This document shows positions 45,533-55,489 of a stretch of DNA of 64,000 nucleotides, one piece after another. Source of the stretch: Pseudaquidulcibacter saccharophilus (GTDB taxonomy: Bacteria; Pseudomonadota; Alphaproteobacteria; Caulobacterales; Aquidulcibacteraceae); NCBI RefSeq assembly GCF_019455445.1, contig NZ_JAHWUS010000004.1, positions 83,743 through 147,742 on the forward strand, read 5' to 3'. Both the position numbers and the translations under genes were made by a program. Within the stretch, counting starts at the first letter, position 1, and each line of letters opens with the position of its first letter. The notes under the pieces are model-generated. The model saw only the letters and a program-made list of their open reading frames with translations. It searched no databases and was not told the DNA's origin.

Positions 45533-47863
45533 GTGAAAAAACACCTTTTTTATAACATATCATTTCTTACAATAATTATGTCTTGTTGGGGCGTTTCAAG
45601 CGCAAGTGCCCAAGCCGTGGAAGCTGTTGCCAACAATTCGACCGATAATAATGAAATAATAATTGTTACAGCACAAAAACGTTCGCAAAAAATCACCGAA
45701 GTTCCAATGTCTCTAAGTGCTTATAATGGCGCTTTTCTAAACCGTATCGGCGCAACTGAATTAAATAAGGTTGCGCAAATTACACCAGGTTTGGTTATCG
45801 AATTACAAGATAGGCTTCTTCCTGGTATTTCTTTGCGTGGCATTACATCAGATGATATTTCACCGGCATTTGAACCACGGGTCGCGGTTTTTCAAGATGG
45901 TGTTCCAATTACACAAATCGCGTCTGCATATTCTGAGATTTTAGACGTTGATAGGATTGAAGTTGAAAAAGGGCCACAAAGCACATTACACGGTCGCTCG
46001 GCGCTTAATGGTGGTATTTCAACTTTTCAAAAAATGCCAAATAGCGAATTCGGTGCCGAGTACAAACTGGGTGTCGGCGATCATAATTATGGCTTGGTTC
46101 AGGGGGTTATTAACGCGCCGATATCTGATGATTTTGGTGTTCGTCTCGCGGCATTGATTCATAAGCAAGACGGCTATGTAAAAGATGCTGAAACTGGTGA
46201 TACTTATAATAATGTCGATGCAAGAGCCTTTCGCCTTTCGGCGCAATATTTGCCAACAGATGCCCTTTCGTTTAAATTTACTGGAACCTATGATTTAGAT
46301 GACACCAAAAGCGGTGGTGCATTCAAATCGGCAACATTCCTTCCAGTTAATCAGGCAACTGGCGCGGTTGAGGGTACAACAGATTTTTGGACTGCAACCC
46401 ATATAGGCACATTTGGAACTTTGCCTGCACCATATACCAAGCGTAAAGTGCTTGGCCTAAGTGGAACAACTAATTATCGTATAAATGATAAAGCTGAACT
46501 TACTTCTATAAGTGGGTATCGTTGGTATAATGCATGCCAAGCAGGCGATATTGACGGCACAACGACAAATATTCTTGCTTATGAACAATGCAATGCTGGA
46601 AAACAATATTCCCAAGAATTACGCATGAATTTTAAGAATATTGGGAAGTTTGATGGCTTCGTTGGCGCAAGTTATTTCAAAGCTAATAATGATGCAAATA
46701 CTGACCTTGCCGCCGATGAACGTGCCGTTGCTCTTTTAATGAAGGGCGTTTTACATAAATATGCACCAATCGGTCTTACAAATTCACAGATTAACTCAAT
46801 GCTAGGTGCGGCGGCGGCTGTTTATAAACCGTCACATATCGACAGAAAGGCATTAACCGCAGATATTGAAACATATGATTTCTTTGCCGATGGCACGTAT
46901 CACCTAACCAATAATTTTGAAATTTTTGCCGGTGGACGTGTTACGCATGATCAAAAAGACGTAACATTACAAGTGACAACGCCAAATGGGGTTTCAAAAC
47001 TTACTGGTAAAGGTCTTTTGATGACAATGACGCCTAATGGCTCTGTGGTAAGTGGAAGCATTTCATCAAACCTTACAACGGGTCGTGTTGGTTTGCGCTA
47101 TGTATTTAACCCTAGTGTCAATATTTATGCGGTTTATGGCATTGGTAAACGACCATCGATGCTAGAGCTTAATTCAAATGGCGGTGGCGATATTATTCCG
47201 GCAGAAGAATTAAAATCTGCTGAGACTGGTGTGAAATTTGCGCTTTTAAACGGCAACTTAATTGGTGATGCATCGGTTTATCATTATAATTATTCAAATT
47301 TCCAAACCAAGCAGCGCAACGAAGGCGTATTGGTAACTATTAATGCCGGTGATGCCTCTGCGACAGGGTTCGAAAGCCAATTAAGCTATAAAATCACTAA
47401 AGATTTTTCTGTATTTGGTTCGTATGCTTATAATCGTGCGCGTTTTGAATCTGGTGCATTTAAAGGGAACTTTTTCCGAAATAGTCCAGATAATAAATTT
47501 GCGCTTGGCATGAATTTATCAAAAAATCTGCAAAATGGTGTCATAAGTTTTGCGCCATTATATAGCTGGCAGTCAAAAATATTCTTCTCCGATGATAATG
47601 ACAGGGCTGATTTGCAAGTTCGTTCACCAGCAGCATTTTCAGACACCAAAGTTGATGAATTCCAGAAAGAATTTGGGCTCTTAAGTGCTAAGGTTAATTA
47701 TACACCATCTTCACAAAAATGGACGGCATCTTTGGTTGGCGACAACCTACTTGATGAAAAATATTTGGTTGATGCCGGCAATACAGGCGATTCATTTGGG
47801 ATGCCAACTTTTGTGGCGGGTGCGCGTCGCACTGTTCGTTTGGAAATCAATATAAAACTGTAA
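45533..47863 (+). CDS. TonB-dependent receptor, partner of PhoD
   Basis: Outer-membrane receptor of about 776 aa of the sphingomonad-type siderophore/organic-ligand group. After a signal peptide ending VSSASAQ come IIIVTAQKRSQKITEVPMSL, a plug with GISLRGITSDDI, and a barrel ending RRTVRLEINIKL. I favour GTG at 45533, which has GGGGG upstream, over an ATG four codons earlier without a ribosome site. It is followed at 48 bp by a PhoD-type phosphatase, so it probably imports an organophosphate or a product of it. Confidence 0.88.
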   Translation: MKKHLFYNISFLTIIMSCWGVSSASAQAVEAVANNSTDNNEIIIVTAQKRSQKITEVPMSLSAYNGAFLNRIGATELNKVAQITPGLVIELQDRLLPGISLRGITSDDISPAFEPRVAVFQDGVPITQIASAYSEILDVDRIEVEKGPQSTLHGRSALNGGISTFQKMPNSEFGAEYKLGVGDHNYGLVQGVINAPISDDFGVRLAALIHKQDGYVKDAETGDTYNNVDARAFRLSAQYLPTDALSFKFTGTYDLDDTKSGGAFKSATFLPVNQATGAVEGTTDFWTATHIGTFGTLPAPYTKRKVLGLSGTTNYRINDKAELTSISGYRWYNACQAGDIDGTTTNILAYEQCNAGKQYSQELRMNFKNIGKFDGFVGASYFKANNDANTDLAADERAVALLMKGVLHKYAPIGLTNSQINSMLGAAAAVYKPSHIDRKALTADIETYDFFADGTYHLTNNFEIFAGGRVTHDQKDVTLQVTTPNGVSKLTGKGLLMTMTPNGSVVSGSISSNLTTGRVGLRYVFNPSVNIYAVYGIGKRPSMLELNSNGGGDIIPAEELKSAETGVKFALLNGNLIGDASVYHYNYSNFQTKQRNEGVLVTINAGDASATGFESQLSYKITKDFSVFGSYAYNRARFESGAFKGNFFRNSPDNKFALGMNLSKNLQNGVISFAPLYSWQSKIFFSDDNDRADLQVRSPAAFSDTKVDEFQKEFGLLSAKVNYTPSSQKWTASLVGDNLLDEKYLVDAGNTGDSFGMPTFVAGARRTVRLEINIKL

Positions 47864-47911
47864 TTCTTGTGTGGCATATCATTCATTATTAAAAGTGAAT
47901 TGGGGTTGACT

Positions 47912-49699
47912 ATGAAAATAGATAGACGTGGGATTCTGGGCGCAGCAGGTGTTTTGGCGGGTGCAGTTGCAACAAATGCAAAGGCTGCTGAAAGCAAAAG
48001 AGTTAAATTTCTGCACGGTATTGCATCTGGTGATCCGTTGCAGGACCGCGTTATTCTATGGACACGTGTTACACCTGAAGCCAATGAAAATAACGACATT
48101 TGGGTTGATTGGGAAATTGCATCAGATGAAGGTTTCAAAAAGCTAATCAATCATGGAAAGATAAAAACCAACTCAAGTTATGATTATACCGTAAAAGTCG
48201 ATGCAACCGAGCTAAAACCATATACGGATTATTATTACCGTTTTAAGTGTGGTGATATTGTATCGCCGATTGGTAAAACCCGCACTTTGCCAATTGGCAA
48301 TGTTGAAGATTATGTGATTGTTGCGGCATCATGTGCATTATTCTCGTGTGGGTTTTATAATGCCTATAAAGAGATTGCGAATATGCAAAACCTTGATGTT
48401 GTTTTACATCTTGGCGATTATATTTATGAATATGGCAGCAATCCTGACCAACTTGGCATGACAATTGGTGAAAAAATTGGGCGTTATCCGATGCCGGCGC
48501 ATGAAGCCGTAACACTCGAAGATTACCGCGAACGCTATGCTTGTTATCGTCTTGACCCTGATTTACAGGCGGCACATGCGCGCGCACCATGGATTTGTGT
48601 TTGGGATGATCATGAAACTGCCAATGATGATTGGGTTGGTGGTGCGCAAGATCACCAACCTAATGAGGGCGATTGGAAAGTTCGTGCCAAGGCATCTGTT
48701 CTTGCATATTATGAATGGATTCCTATCCGTGAGCCAGAAAAAGGCAAGCGTCCCGAAGCCATCAACCGTGTTTTTCAAATTGGTAATCTTGCAAGCATTA
48801 TAATGATGGAAAACCGTCTCGTCGGGCGTAGTCGTCAAATAGATATACAAAACCCGTCTGATGTAAGGTGGACTGTAATTGATAATTCCGATAAAAATAA
48901 CCCGATTGTTATTAGCGACCAAAACAAAACCAGAGAGATTTTAGGGCTGATTGCTGCTGGCAAAGAAATCCCAAATAATTATGAAATTAAGCCAGATTAT
49001 GTTTCTTTACGGGCCTCAATAAATGCCCCAGAGCGAACAGTATTTGGTGCCGAGCAAGAAAAATGGCTTGAACAAGAAATCACAAAATCTGTGCAATCAG
49101 ACAAGGCATGGCAAATTATTGGCAATCAGGTTGTCATGGCCAATTGTTTGGGAATTGATATCCCGAACTTTATGGGCAAAGATAGATGGGACAAAACACT
49201 ATCACATATGTCACCAAAATTGCGACCATGGGTTAAACAATTAGAAAACCTACCAAAAGATCTTCCGTTTGGTTTCGATGGTTGGGATGCCTATCCTGCG
49301 GCACGCCAAAGGGTTGACGATATATTTGAAAAAACCAATTCACGCACAATTGTGCTTTCTGGCGATAGTCACGCTTTCTGGCTTAATGAACTAAATAATA
49401 AATCAGGAAAAATGATTGCCGCCGAAATTGGAACAACCTCTATAACCAGTTCAAGTCTTGGCGATATGCTAGGCGGTCTTGAGCTTGGCCCAGAATATAG
49501 CAACAAGTGCAAAGAAGTTTTATTCTGCAATCATTTAACACGCGGCTTCGCTGTCTTGACCTTAAATAAGGATGAGGCGAAAGTTGATTTAATAGGTGTT
49601 AGCACAGTGTTTAGCAAAGAATATAAGCCATTTTTGTTGAAATCATCGGTAATTAAACCAGCACAGAATGGTGGCCTAGAGCGGTTAAAGCTTATCTAG
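47912..49699 (+). CDS. Second PhoD-type alkaline phosphatase, Tat-exported
   Basis: Exported PhoD enzyme of 595 aa. The Tat signal MKIDRRGILGAAG opens the protein; the PhoD N-domain has GIASGDPLQDRVILWTRV. The metal core shows VVLHLGDYIYEYG, CVWDDHETANDDWVGG and IVLSGDSHAFWLNEL. It is about 54 residues longer than the PhoD at 29633, mainly by an insert around residues 300-350 with YVSLRASINAPERT nearby. I chose ATG 47912, where the Tat signal starts. It pairs with the receptor just upstream and overlaps the convergent TetR-type gene by 8 bp. Confidence 0.92.
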   Translation: MKIDRRGILGAAGVLAGAVATNAKAAESKRVKFLHGIASGDPLQDRVILWTRVTPEANENNDIWVDWEIASDEGFKKLINHGKIKTNSSYDYTVKVDATELKPYTDYYYRFKCGDIVSPIGKTRTLPIGNVEDYVIVAASCALFSCGFYNAYKEIANMQNLDVVLHLGDYIYEYGSNPDQLGMTIGEKIGRYPMPAHEAVTLEDYRERYACYRLDPDLQAAHARAPWICVWDDHETANDDWVGGAQDHQPNEGDWKVRAKASVLAYYEWIPIREPEKGKRPEAINRVFQIGNLASIIMMENRLVGRSRQIDIQNPSDVRWTVIDNSDKNNPIVISDQNKTREILGLIAAGKEIPNNYEIKPDYVSLRASINAPERTVFGAEQEKWLEQEITKSVQSDKAWQIIGNQVVMANCLGIDIPNFMGKDRWDKTLSHMSPKLRPWVKQLENLPKDLPFGFDGWDAYPAARQRVDDIFEKTNSRTIVLSGDSHAFWLNELNNKSGKMIAAEIGTTSITSSSLGDMLGGLELGPEYSNKCKEVLFCNHLTRGFAVLTLNKDEAKVDLIGVSTVFSKEYKPFLLKSSVIKPAQNGGLERLKLI

Positions 49700-50306
49700 T
49701 GGTTTTTAATATATTTATTGCTTGATCTACAATAGTTTCGATTTGTGCTTTGCTGATATTAATTCGTCTAACAACTATGTGGTAAAAAAAACCACCGATT
49801 AGGGTATTCATGGCGAAATCAATTGTTTCGTTTGGGGCATCTGGCACTATTTTTTTGAATTGCTTCTCATAATAAGGGGTAATTGCATTAAGGTGCAGAT
49901 TGAAAACTTCGGCAAGTTCTGGTGATTTGTGGGCAATGGTTGCAACGTTCAAAATTGCCCTGCCACGGTAATCTGCAAGATAATCAATACCGATCTGCAC
50001 AAGATTGCATATCGCTTCACGTGGCGAAATATCATCATTTTCATCGGGACGCAGGGAATATAGTGTTTCACGCATAACCGATTGAACAAGTTTTGCCTTC
50101 GATGGATAACGACGATAAATCGTTGCACGATTGCTTCCAACTTCTTTGGCTACCGCCTCATATGTTAGGCCATCATAACCTTCTTGGGACAATATTTTCC
50201 AAGTTGCTTGTATGATTTTTTTGCTTTTATCTTCGTCAAAAGGTCGACCACGCGGCCCGTGCTTTTTAGCATTAGAATCAAGAATAACAGCAACGTCTTT
50301 TACCAT
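49692..50306 (-). CDS. TetR/AcrR-family regulator
   Basis: Regulator of 204 aa. The N-terminal HTH has KKIIQATWKILSQEGYDGL and EVGSNRATIYRRYPSKAKLV, typical TetR sequence. The C-terminal ligand domain is helical, with RGRAILNVATIAHKSPEL. It lies 152 bp after phnX on the same strand and is convergent with PhoD. It could regulate either neighbour or the receptor/PhoD pair; the sequence does not decide. Confidence 0.85.
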   Translation of the reverse strand: MVKDVAVILDSNAKKHGPRGRPFDEDKSKKIIQATWKILSQEGYDGLTYEAVAKEVGSNRATIYRRYPSKAKLVQSVMRETLYSLRPDENDDISPREAICNLVQIGIDYLADYRGRAILNVATIAHKSPELAEVFNLHLNAITPYYEKQFKKIVPDAPNETIDFAMNTLIGGFFYHIVVRRINISKAQIETIVDQAINILKTTR

Positions 50307-50458
50307 AATATTCAGGCTATATCATAAATATTCAAATATAAACCCTTTATATGATTTAAACTTTAAATCTTTGCACGAATATTTATGGTTGGTGACACCA
50401 AAATTATATGATGTGATGAGTTGTTGTAATTTATACAATCAAGCCCACGACAATTCTA

Positions 50459-51268
50459 TCAAGGCCTTTCATTATTACTGATACGTTTTGCAATTACCGG
50501 AATAATCTCTTTTAAATCGGCAACCGAATTAACAACATAATTAGCGCCTGCGTCAGCAAGGCTTTGGGCAGATTTTTTAACCAATTCGGTTTGTTCACTT
50601 TTTGATAGATTATTGAAATCTTGTTCCGAAAGGCCAATCCCATTGCCACTGGCGGCGACGCCAACTGTCCACATTCCGGCCTCACGGCCTTCTTGAATGC
50701 CTACTTCCGCATCATCAACTTTGATACAAGCACGTGCCGGCCAAACCCCAAGTTCAACCAGAATTTTCCACGCCATCAATGGAGATGGTCGTCCTTCTGT
50801 GGTTTCGCCGGCGCAAACCAATGTGTCAGGTTCATAGCCTTGATTGGCAGCATTGATAAGGATTGGTTGCATCATTTGACGGCTGTAACCAGTGCAAGAG
50901 CCAATTTTGACGTCATTATTTCGCAAAGACTCAACGATTTCTTTTGCGCCATCAATTAATTTTGAATATTTTGCTGCCGCTTCTTCCATATGTGGGGTTA
51001 CATCATTGAAAAGATGATCAATATCCTGCTCTGTGAATGCTTGACCATGCACATCCGCCCATTTTTGGGAAACTTCGGGAAGCGAAAGAATTGATTTAAT
51101 ATGTTCACGCTTGGCCTTGCCCATAAAGGCACGGATTTGTGCGTCTTCAAGTTCAATGCCCGCACCTGAAAAAGTTTTATGCATGGCAACAACGGGTGCC
51201 AGACAACCAAAGTCAATCATAGTGCCCGCCCAGTCAAATATTACGGCTTTAATTGGATAATCAGACAT
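50459..51268 (-). CDS. phnX: Phosphonoacetaldehyde hydrolase (phosphonatase)
   Basis: HAD-superfamily enzyme of 269 aa that cleaves phosphonoacetaldehyde to acetaldehyde and phosphate. The nucleophile Asp12 is in IFDWAGTMIDFG, and the Schiff-base Lys53 is in MGKAKREHI, at the same numbers as in the Bacillus cereus enzyme. GSCTGYSRQMMQP and CIKVDDAEVGIQEGREAGMW complete the fold. The ATG at 51268 overlaps the stop of the FAD oxidase (TAATG) and has GGAG upstream; an in-frame extension to 51337 lies inside that gene. It is the last gene of a four-gene operon. No phnW transaminase is in the window, so the aldehyde must come from the FAD enzyme or PbfA. Confidence 0.96.
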   Translation of the reverse strand: MSDYPIKAVIFDWAGTMIDFGCLAPVVAMHKTFSGAGIELEDAQIRAFMGKAKREHIKSILSLPEVSQKWADVHGQAFTEQDIDHLFNDVTPHMEEAAAKYSKLIDGAKEIVESLRNNDVKIGSCTGYSRQMMQPILINAANQGYEPDTLVCAGETTEGRPSPLMAWKILVELGVWPARACIKVDDAEVGIQEGREAGMWTVGVAASGNGIGLSEQDFNNLSKSEQTELVKKSAQSLADAGANYVVNSVADLKEIIPVIAKRISNNERP

Positions 51269-52392
51269 TATAACAACTCCATATTTATAAGATTTTCTTC
51301 GGCTATCCCGAATGCGCTTGAGGCACCTGCACCACAAGTCACGATGATTAATTTTACATTTTCTTCTGGTGTATCATCTAGATAAAGACGGTTTGGCGCG
51401 GTGGCATATGTTCCAACCCATCTTTCACGAATTGGCGGTGGGGTGCCGATTACATGCGAATATTCATCAAGAATTAGATTGTCGATATAATCGTGGGAAA
51501 ATGGTGTGTCTGGGTTATCGTAATCATGGCTATCACCAACAATTAAGGACCCATCTGCAGATTGCACGGCAATCAAATGAATTCCTTCTTTTAGGTGTTC
51601 TGATTGCTCTTTTTGTAGTTTTTTTCTTAATGCTTCGGCTTCAGGTAGTTCGCTATAACCCAAATAGCGTGTAAGGCCGAGGTCAGACATAATCGCGCCA
51701 TTGAACTTAAAGCCAGGGTTTTCAAGGCGCAACATTTGCAATTTGCATTTTTTTATTCCTAGCGATGCAATTAATTCGGAATAAAGGCCGTTTAAATTAT
51801 CGCCTGGGCAAACAACCGCGTTTTCATATTTAATTGCACCATTATTGGTATATGCCTTGCCATTGGTTACCGATAAAACAGGTGAATTGAAAAAGAATTT
51901 TACGCCCATTTCATACTTTAAAATATTTATCAGAAAGGGAAGGGCTTCACGCGATTCAATTCTTATTTCATGGGGCGAATGTAAGATTGCTTTTATTTTT
52001 GATGTGAATGGAATGTTTGTTTCCGATGGCTTTAAAATCTCACAATTCTCGCCCATTTCGGTTTTCAAAAATGCCTCCAAGACAGCCTCTGCTTCTGGGC
52101 GGCGCACCGCCATATAAAGCCCTTGGTGAAGAACATTAAGATTATGCTTTTGCGCAATATCGGCCCAAATATTTCGGGTGCGCATGCATAGTTTGTAAAA
52201 ATGCCCGCGTTGTTGGCCTGTAACGGTTACAAAGCCAAAATTGCGAATTGATGCCATAATTGGTGCTGAATTGGCTTCAATAACCGCGACTTTAAGACCT
52301 GCTAGGCTTGCAAGATAGGCATGGGCAAGGCCAACAACCCCTGCGCCAACAATCACTAAATCATATTTTTCATTATCCAACATATTGCACAT
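51268..52392 (-). CDS. FAD-dependent aminophosphonate oxidase (TIGR03364 type)
   Basis: DAO-fold flavoenzyme of 374 aa. The FAD loop is IVGAGVVGLAHA (Gly16-Gly21). FGFVTVTGQQRG and NLIDEYSHV-like downstream regions resemble the phosphonate-linked TIGR03364 oxidoreductases. Members next to phnX, called PbfC/PbfD in recent work as I recall, oxidise 2-aminoethylphosphonate or its N-methyl derivative to phosphonoacetaldehyde. The start at 52392 abuts the stop of the phosphatase gene, and its stop overlaps phnX, so coupling to PhnX is tight. Which of AEP or N-methyl-AEP is preferred cannot be read here. Confidence 0.85.
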   Translation of the reverse strand: MCNMLDNEKYDLVIVGAGVVGLAHAYLASLAGLKVAVIEANSAPIMASIRNFGFVTVTGQQRGHFYKLCMRTRNIWADIAQKHNLNVLHQGLYMAVRRPEAEAVLEAFLKTEMGENCEILKPSETNIPFTSKIKAILHSPHEIRIESREALPFLINILKYEMGVKFFFNSPVLSVTNGKAYTNNGAIKYENAVVCPGDNLNGLYSELIASLGIKKCKLQMLRLENPGFKFNGAIMSDLGLTRYLGYSELPEAEALRKKLQKEQSEHLKEGIHLIAVQSADGSLIVGDSHDYDNPDTPFSHDYIDNLILDEYSHVIGTPPPIRERWVGTYATAPNRLYLDDTPEENVKLIIVTCGAGASSAFGIAEENLINMELL

Positions 52393-53328
52393 TTAAACCA
52401 TGCCTGAATAAAGGGTTTTGTTTTCAGAATTTTTGAATTCAATCCACATCTCATTGGGGTTGATTTCCACAATCAGAAATCCAAGCTCTGATTTGCAGAA
52501 TTTAGTGCCTGCTACGGCGTCAACTTTGCGTGCTTCAGAACCTGCGCCAGACGTTATTGCCGAAAACCCATCACGCACAATATATTGCAAATCATGGTCA
52601 TGGCCATTGATATAGGCTTTTACATTATGCTTCTTCAAAATGGGTAAGACGCTGGCAATCATTTCTTTGCCATCACCGTGCACGCTGCCGCCTGAGAAAA
52701 TCGTGTGGTGACCAATTACCAATTTCGTTTTGGCTTTTGACGCATTTAATTCTGTATCAAGCCAGTTTAGTTGTGTCTCAATGTCCTGATTAGAAATTTT
52801 GGCAATTTGTTCGGGCGATGGACTATTATTTTTCCAGACAATAGGTGTGGTATCAATGACAAAAATATCAATATCAGGCACATAGGCAGGGATTTTATAA
52901 TAGCGCGACGGCATTTTCCAATGTTTTGAAATTTTGGTATATTCTACTTGCACCTGTGGATTGCCACCATAATCATGGTTCCCTAATGCGACATACCAAT
53001 CTTTTTGCAAAGAAGGCGCTTGATAGACTTGCTCAAAAGATTTTTGCCAATGCGGGTCATCAATTGATGTTACGCCGGCATTATAAAAATTATCGCCAAC
53101 AGAAATTATGAAATCACATGGTTTTTCATTTGCGGCATCGGCCATTGCCTGTGCAACTTTTTTTTGTTGCGGCGTGCCATAACGCCCCCAATCACCAATT
53201 ACCAAGAAGCGTAAGCTTTTTGGGGTTTGTGCAAATGCCTGTGTTTCAAGCATTGTTGCGAGCGCTGAGCCAGCGAATAATTGTCTTAATAATGCCCGGC
53301 GGCCAATTTTTAAAATATCTTTTGTCAT
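52393..53328 (-). CDS. Purple-acid-phosphatase-like exported phosphoesterase
   Basis: Metallophosphoesterase of 311 aa with a twin-arginine-like leader (IGRRALLRQLFAGS) and cleavage near AFAQ. The dimetal motifs are all present: VIGDWGRYG (residues 43-51), SVGDNFYNAG, ALGNHDYGG, IGHHTIFSGG and INGHDHDLQY. It resembles tartrate-resistant acid phosphatases. The ATG at 53328 is one base after the PLC stop; an in-frame extension reaches into the PLC gene. It would take phosphate off the phosphocholine or phosphoethanolamine set free by the PLC. Confidence 0.88.
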   Translation of the reverse strand: MTKDILKIGRRALLRQLFAGSALATMLETQAFAQTPKSLRFLVIGDWGRYGTPQQKKVAQAMADAANEKPCDFIISVGDNFYNAGVTSIDDPHWQKSFEQVYQAPSLQKDWYVALGNHDYGGNPQVQVEYTKISKHWKMPSRYYKIPAYVPDIDIFVIDTTPIVWKNNSPSPEQIAKISNQDIETQLNWLDTELNASKAKTKLVIGHHTIFSGGSVHGDGKEMIASVLPILKKHNVKAYINGHDHDLQYIVRDGFSAITSGAGSEARKVDAVAGTKFCKSELGFLIVEINPNEMWIEFKNSENKTLYSGMV

Positions 53329-53329
53329 C

Positions 53330-55489
53330 TTATAAAACCATCTTGCCAATGCCTGGGTCGGTTTTGCTGGCCCTTCCAGTTTCCACATGTCCGGCATAGT
53401 GGCGCAACCATTCATTAGATTGATTGTGTGACAGTTTTAGGCTGTACCAGCCGGATGAATTGATAAGTGAATATGAAATATTTGTGGATTTTGTTGGGTT
53501 GATAATGATTTTTGTTGTTTGTTGCTCGTTGTTTGCAACCTTATAATCATCATCCATTGCCAATTCTATTTCGATATCTTTATCGGTTTTATTGCTAATG
53601 ATTAATGTGATTGCGCCTGTTCTATAATCTTCATTGAAAATAACGTCTAATGGATCTTGGATTGGTTTGTCATGCGATACGGTTCTTCCCGCAAAATGGC
53701 GATAAAACCCATTTGGCCCATGTATGTGCAGGTCATATAAATGGCGCCCTTCATTATTCCAATCACCTGCTTTATAGCTTTGCCCCTTATCCAATGTATA
53801 TCGCCATGGCCCTGCAATATCATATGCGGCATGGTCGTGAATTGTGAAAACTGCACCCGATGCGCCATTATTGGCAAGATTTACGAAGAAATTTTCATTT
53901 TCTGAAATTGCATCGGCTTTTAGGCGATATGGGGTAGGGCGCAAACCCATTTGACCAGCGACTTGACCGCCCGCCGATTGTAAATCAGGAATTTTTAAAG
54001 ATGGTTGTTGCGCCGCGTGTGCAAGGCGTTGCTTGTAATCATCGGTATTTGGAAGTTTTAAATCCGCCAATTTGCTATTTGGTGTTTTAAAATCAAATGC
54101 GGAGGTTAAGTCACCGCAAATTGCTCTTCGCCAATCGCTAATGTTGGGTTCGAAGACGCCAAAACGCTTTTCTATAAATTTAATTGTTGAAGTATGGTCA
54201 AATACTTCTGAGCAAACATAACCGCCACGCGTCCACGGAGATATAATCATTGATGGAATGCGTATTCCAAGCCCCAATGGTTGTTTGCCTTTTACACCAG
54301 GTTGTGGATCGGCATCATAATCTTTAAATTCACCATTTATATCAACCCCGCTATAACCATCTGCCTTAGTAGCTGGTGGCATTGGTGGTAACATATGATC
54401 ATAAAAACCACCGGCTTCATCATAATTTATAATGAAAGCGGTTTTGGCAAAAACTTTGGGGTTGGATAATAGTGCCTCAATAAGTTTTGCAGTTAAATTC
54501 TCGCCATCGGCGGGCGTCCATCTTGGGTGTTCCGATAATGCCGCCGCCGTAACAATCCATGAAACTTGTGGCAATTTATCGGCCATTACGTCTTGTTTAA
54601 AGGCTTCAACCAATTGCTGACCATCTGAACGGGTGCGGTCTGCCCCCTCTTTATGTTCAGAGACCCAAGCGCGACCGCGCTTATAAAGGTTAGAGTTTTT
54701 GTCACATGGGCGGAATGGTTTAAATACCGACAGGATATTATCGCCAAAATTGTCGTATTCTTGATAAACTTTCCACGACACTCCTGCTTTTTCTAAACGT
54801 TCGGCATAGGTGGTCCATTCATAGGCCTTTATTTGTTGATCTTCATCCATATTGGCGCTTGGGGTCTCGTCTTCGCCATAATTACTAAGAACGGGAATGC
54901 CGCCAACCTTTCCTGCACCGTTGCAGCCTGTCCATAAATGGAGGCGGTTGGGATAGGTTTGGGTAAGGGTTGAGCAATGATATGCGTCAAGAATTGTGAA
55001 ATTCGCCGCCAAAGCATGGTAAAACGGCAAATCGGATGCTTTATAATATGCCATACGGTTGTGTAATTGCTTCGAAAGCCCCCATTGGTCATAATGACCA
55101 TTGTTAACAATCAGGGTCGCGGCGTGATGTCCTTGATCTGCACCATCAACAACATAGGCATTTGCGGTTTTGCTATCGGCCCAATATGGCATTACATAAC
55201 CGTCTTTATGTTGTTCTGACGGTTGGCGCCAAACACTATGCCCATTTCTTAAACGTAATGGTCTTGGGTCACCCTGTCCGCGTACCCCAGGGAAGTTTCC
55301 AAAATAATGGTCAAAACCGCGATTCTCTTGCATAAGGATTACTATATGCTCGACATCCTTTATCGTGCCAGTATGGTTATTGGCGGGGGTTGCCATCGCC
55401 TTTTCAATACTGTTTAGCATTGCGATGCTGATGCCGGCGCTTGCGGCAGTAATAATATTGCGGCGATTTGGATTGAATGGGTTGCTCAT
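53330..55489 (-). CDS. Phosphocholine-type phospholipase C, Tat-exported
   Basis: PlcN/PlcH-like phospholipase C of 719 aa (TIGR03396 type, from memory). The Tat signal NPNRRNIITAASAG is followed by the phosphoesterase core VEHIVILMQENRGFDHYFG (Glu55, Asn56), and HPRWTPADGE and NYDEAGGFYDHMLPP further on. Two C-terminal beta domains of the DUF756 type are visible (GASGAVFTIHDH and later SNISYSLIN). The ATG at 55489 has GGAG upstream. It is the first gene of the operon with the acid phosphatase, FAD oxidase and PhnX. Known relatives remove phosphocholine from phosphatidylcholine and sphingomyelin. Confidence 0.93.
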   Translation of the reverse strand: MSNPFNPNRRNIITAASAGISIAMLNSIEKAMATPANNHTGTIKDVEHIVILMQENRGFDHYFGNFPGVRGQGDPRPLRLRNGHSVWRQPSEQHKDGYVMPYWADSKTANAYVVDGADQGHHAATLIVNNGHYDQWGLSKQLHNRMAYYKASDLPFYHALAANFTILDAYHCSTLTQTYPNRLHLWTGCNGAGKVGGIPVLSNYGEDETPSANMDEDQQIKAYEWTTYAERLEKAGVSWKVYQEYDNFGDNILSVFKPFRPCDKNSNLYKRGRAWVSEHKEGADRTRSDGQQLVEAFKQDVMADKLPQVSWIVTAAALSEHPRWTPADGENLTAKLIEALLSNPKVFAKTAFIINYDEAGGFYDHMLPPMPPATKADGYSGVDINGEFKDYDADPQPGVKGKQPLGLGIRIPSMIISPWTRGGYVCSEVFDHTSTIKFIEKRFGVFEPNISDWRRAICGDLTSAFDFKTPNSKLADLKLPNTDDYKQRLAHAAQQPSLKIPDLQSAGGQVAGQMGLRPTPYRLKADAISENENFFVNLANNGASGAVFTIHDHAAYDIAGPWRYTLDKGQSYKAGDWNNEGRHLYDLHIHGPNGFYRHFAGRTVSHDKPIQDPLDVIFNEDYRTGAITLIISNKTDKDIEIELAMDDDYKVANNEQQTTKIIINPTKSTNISYSLINSSGWYSLKLSHNQSNEWLRHYAGHVETGRASKTDPGIGKMVL

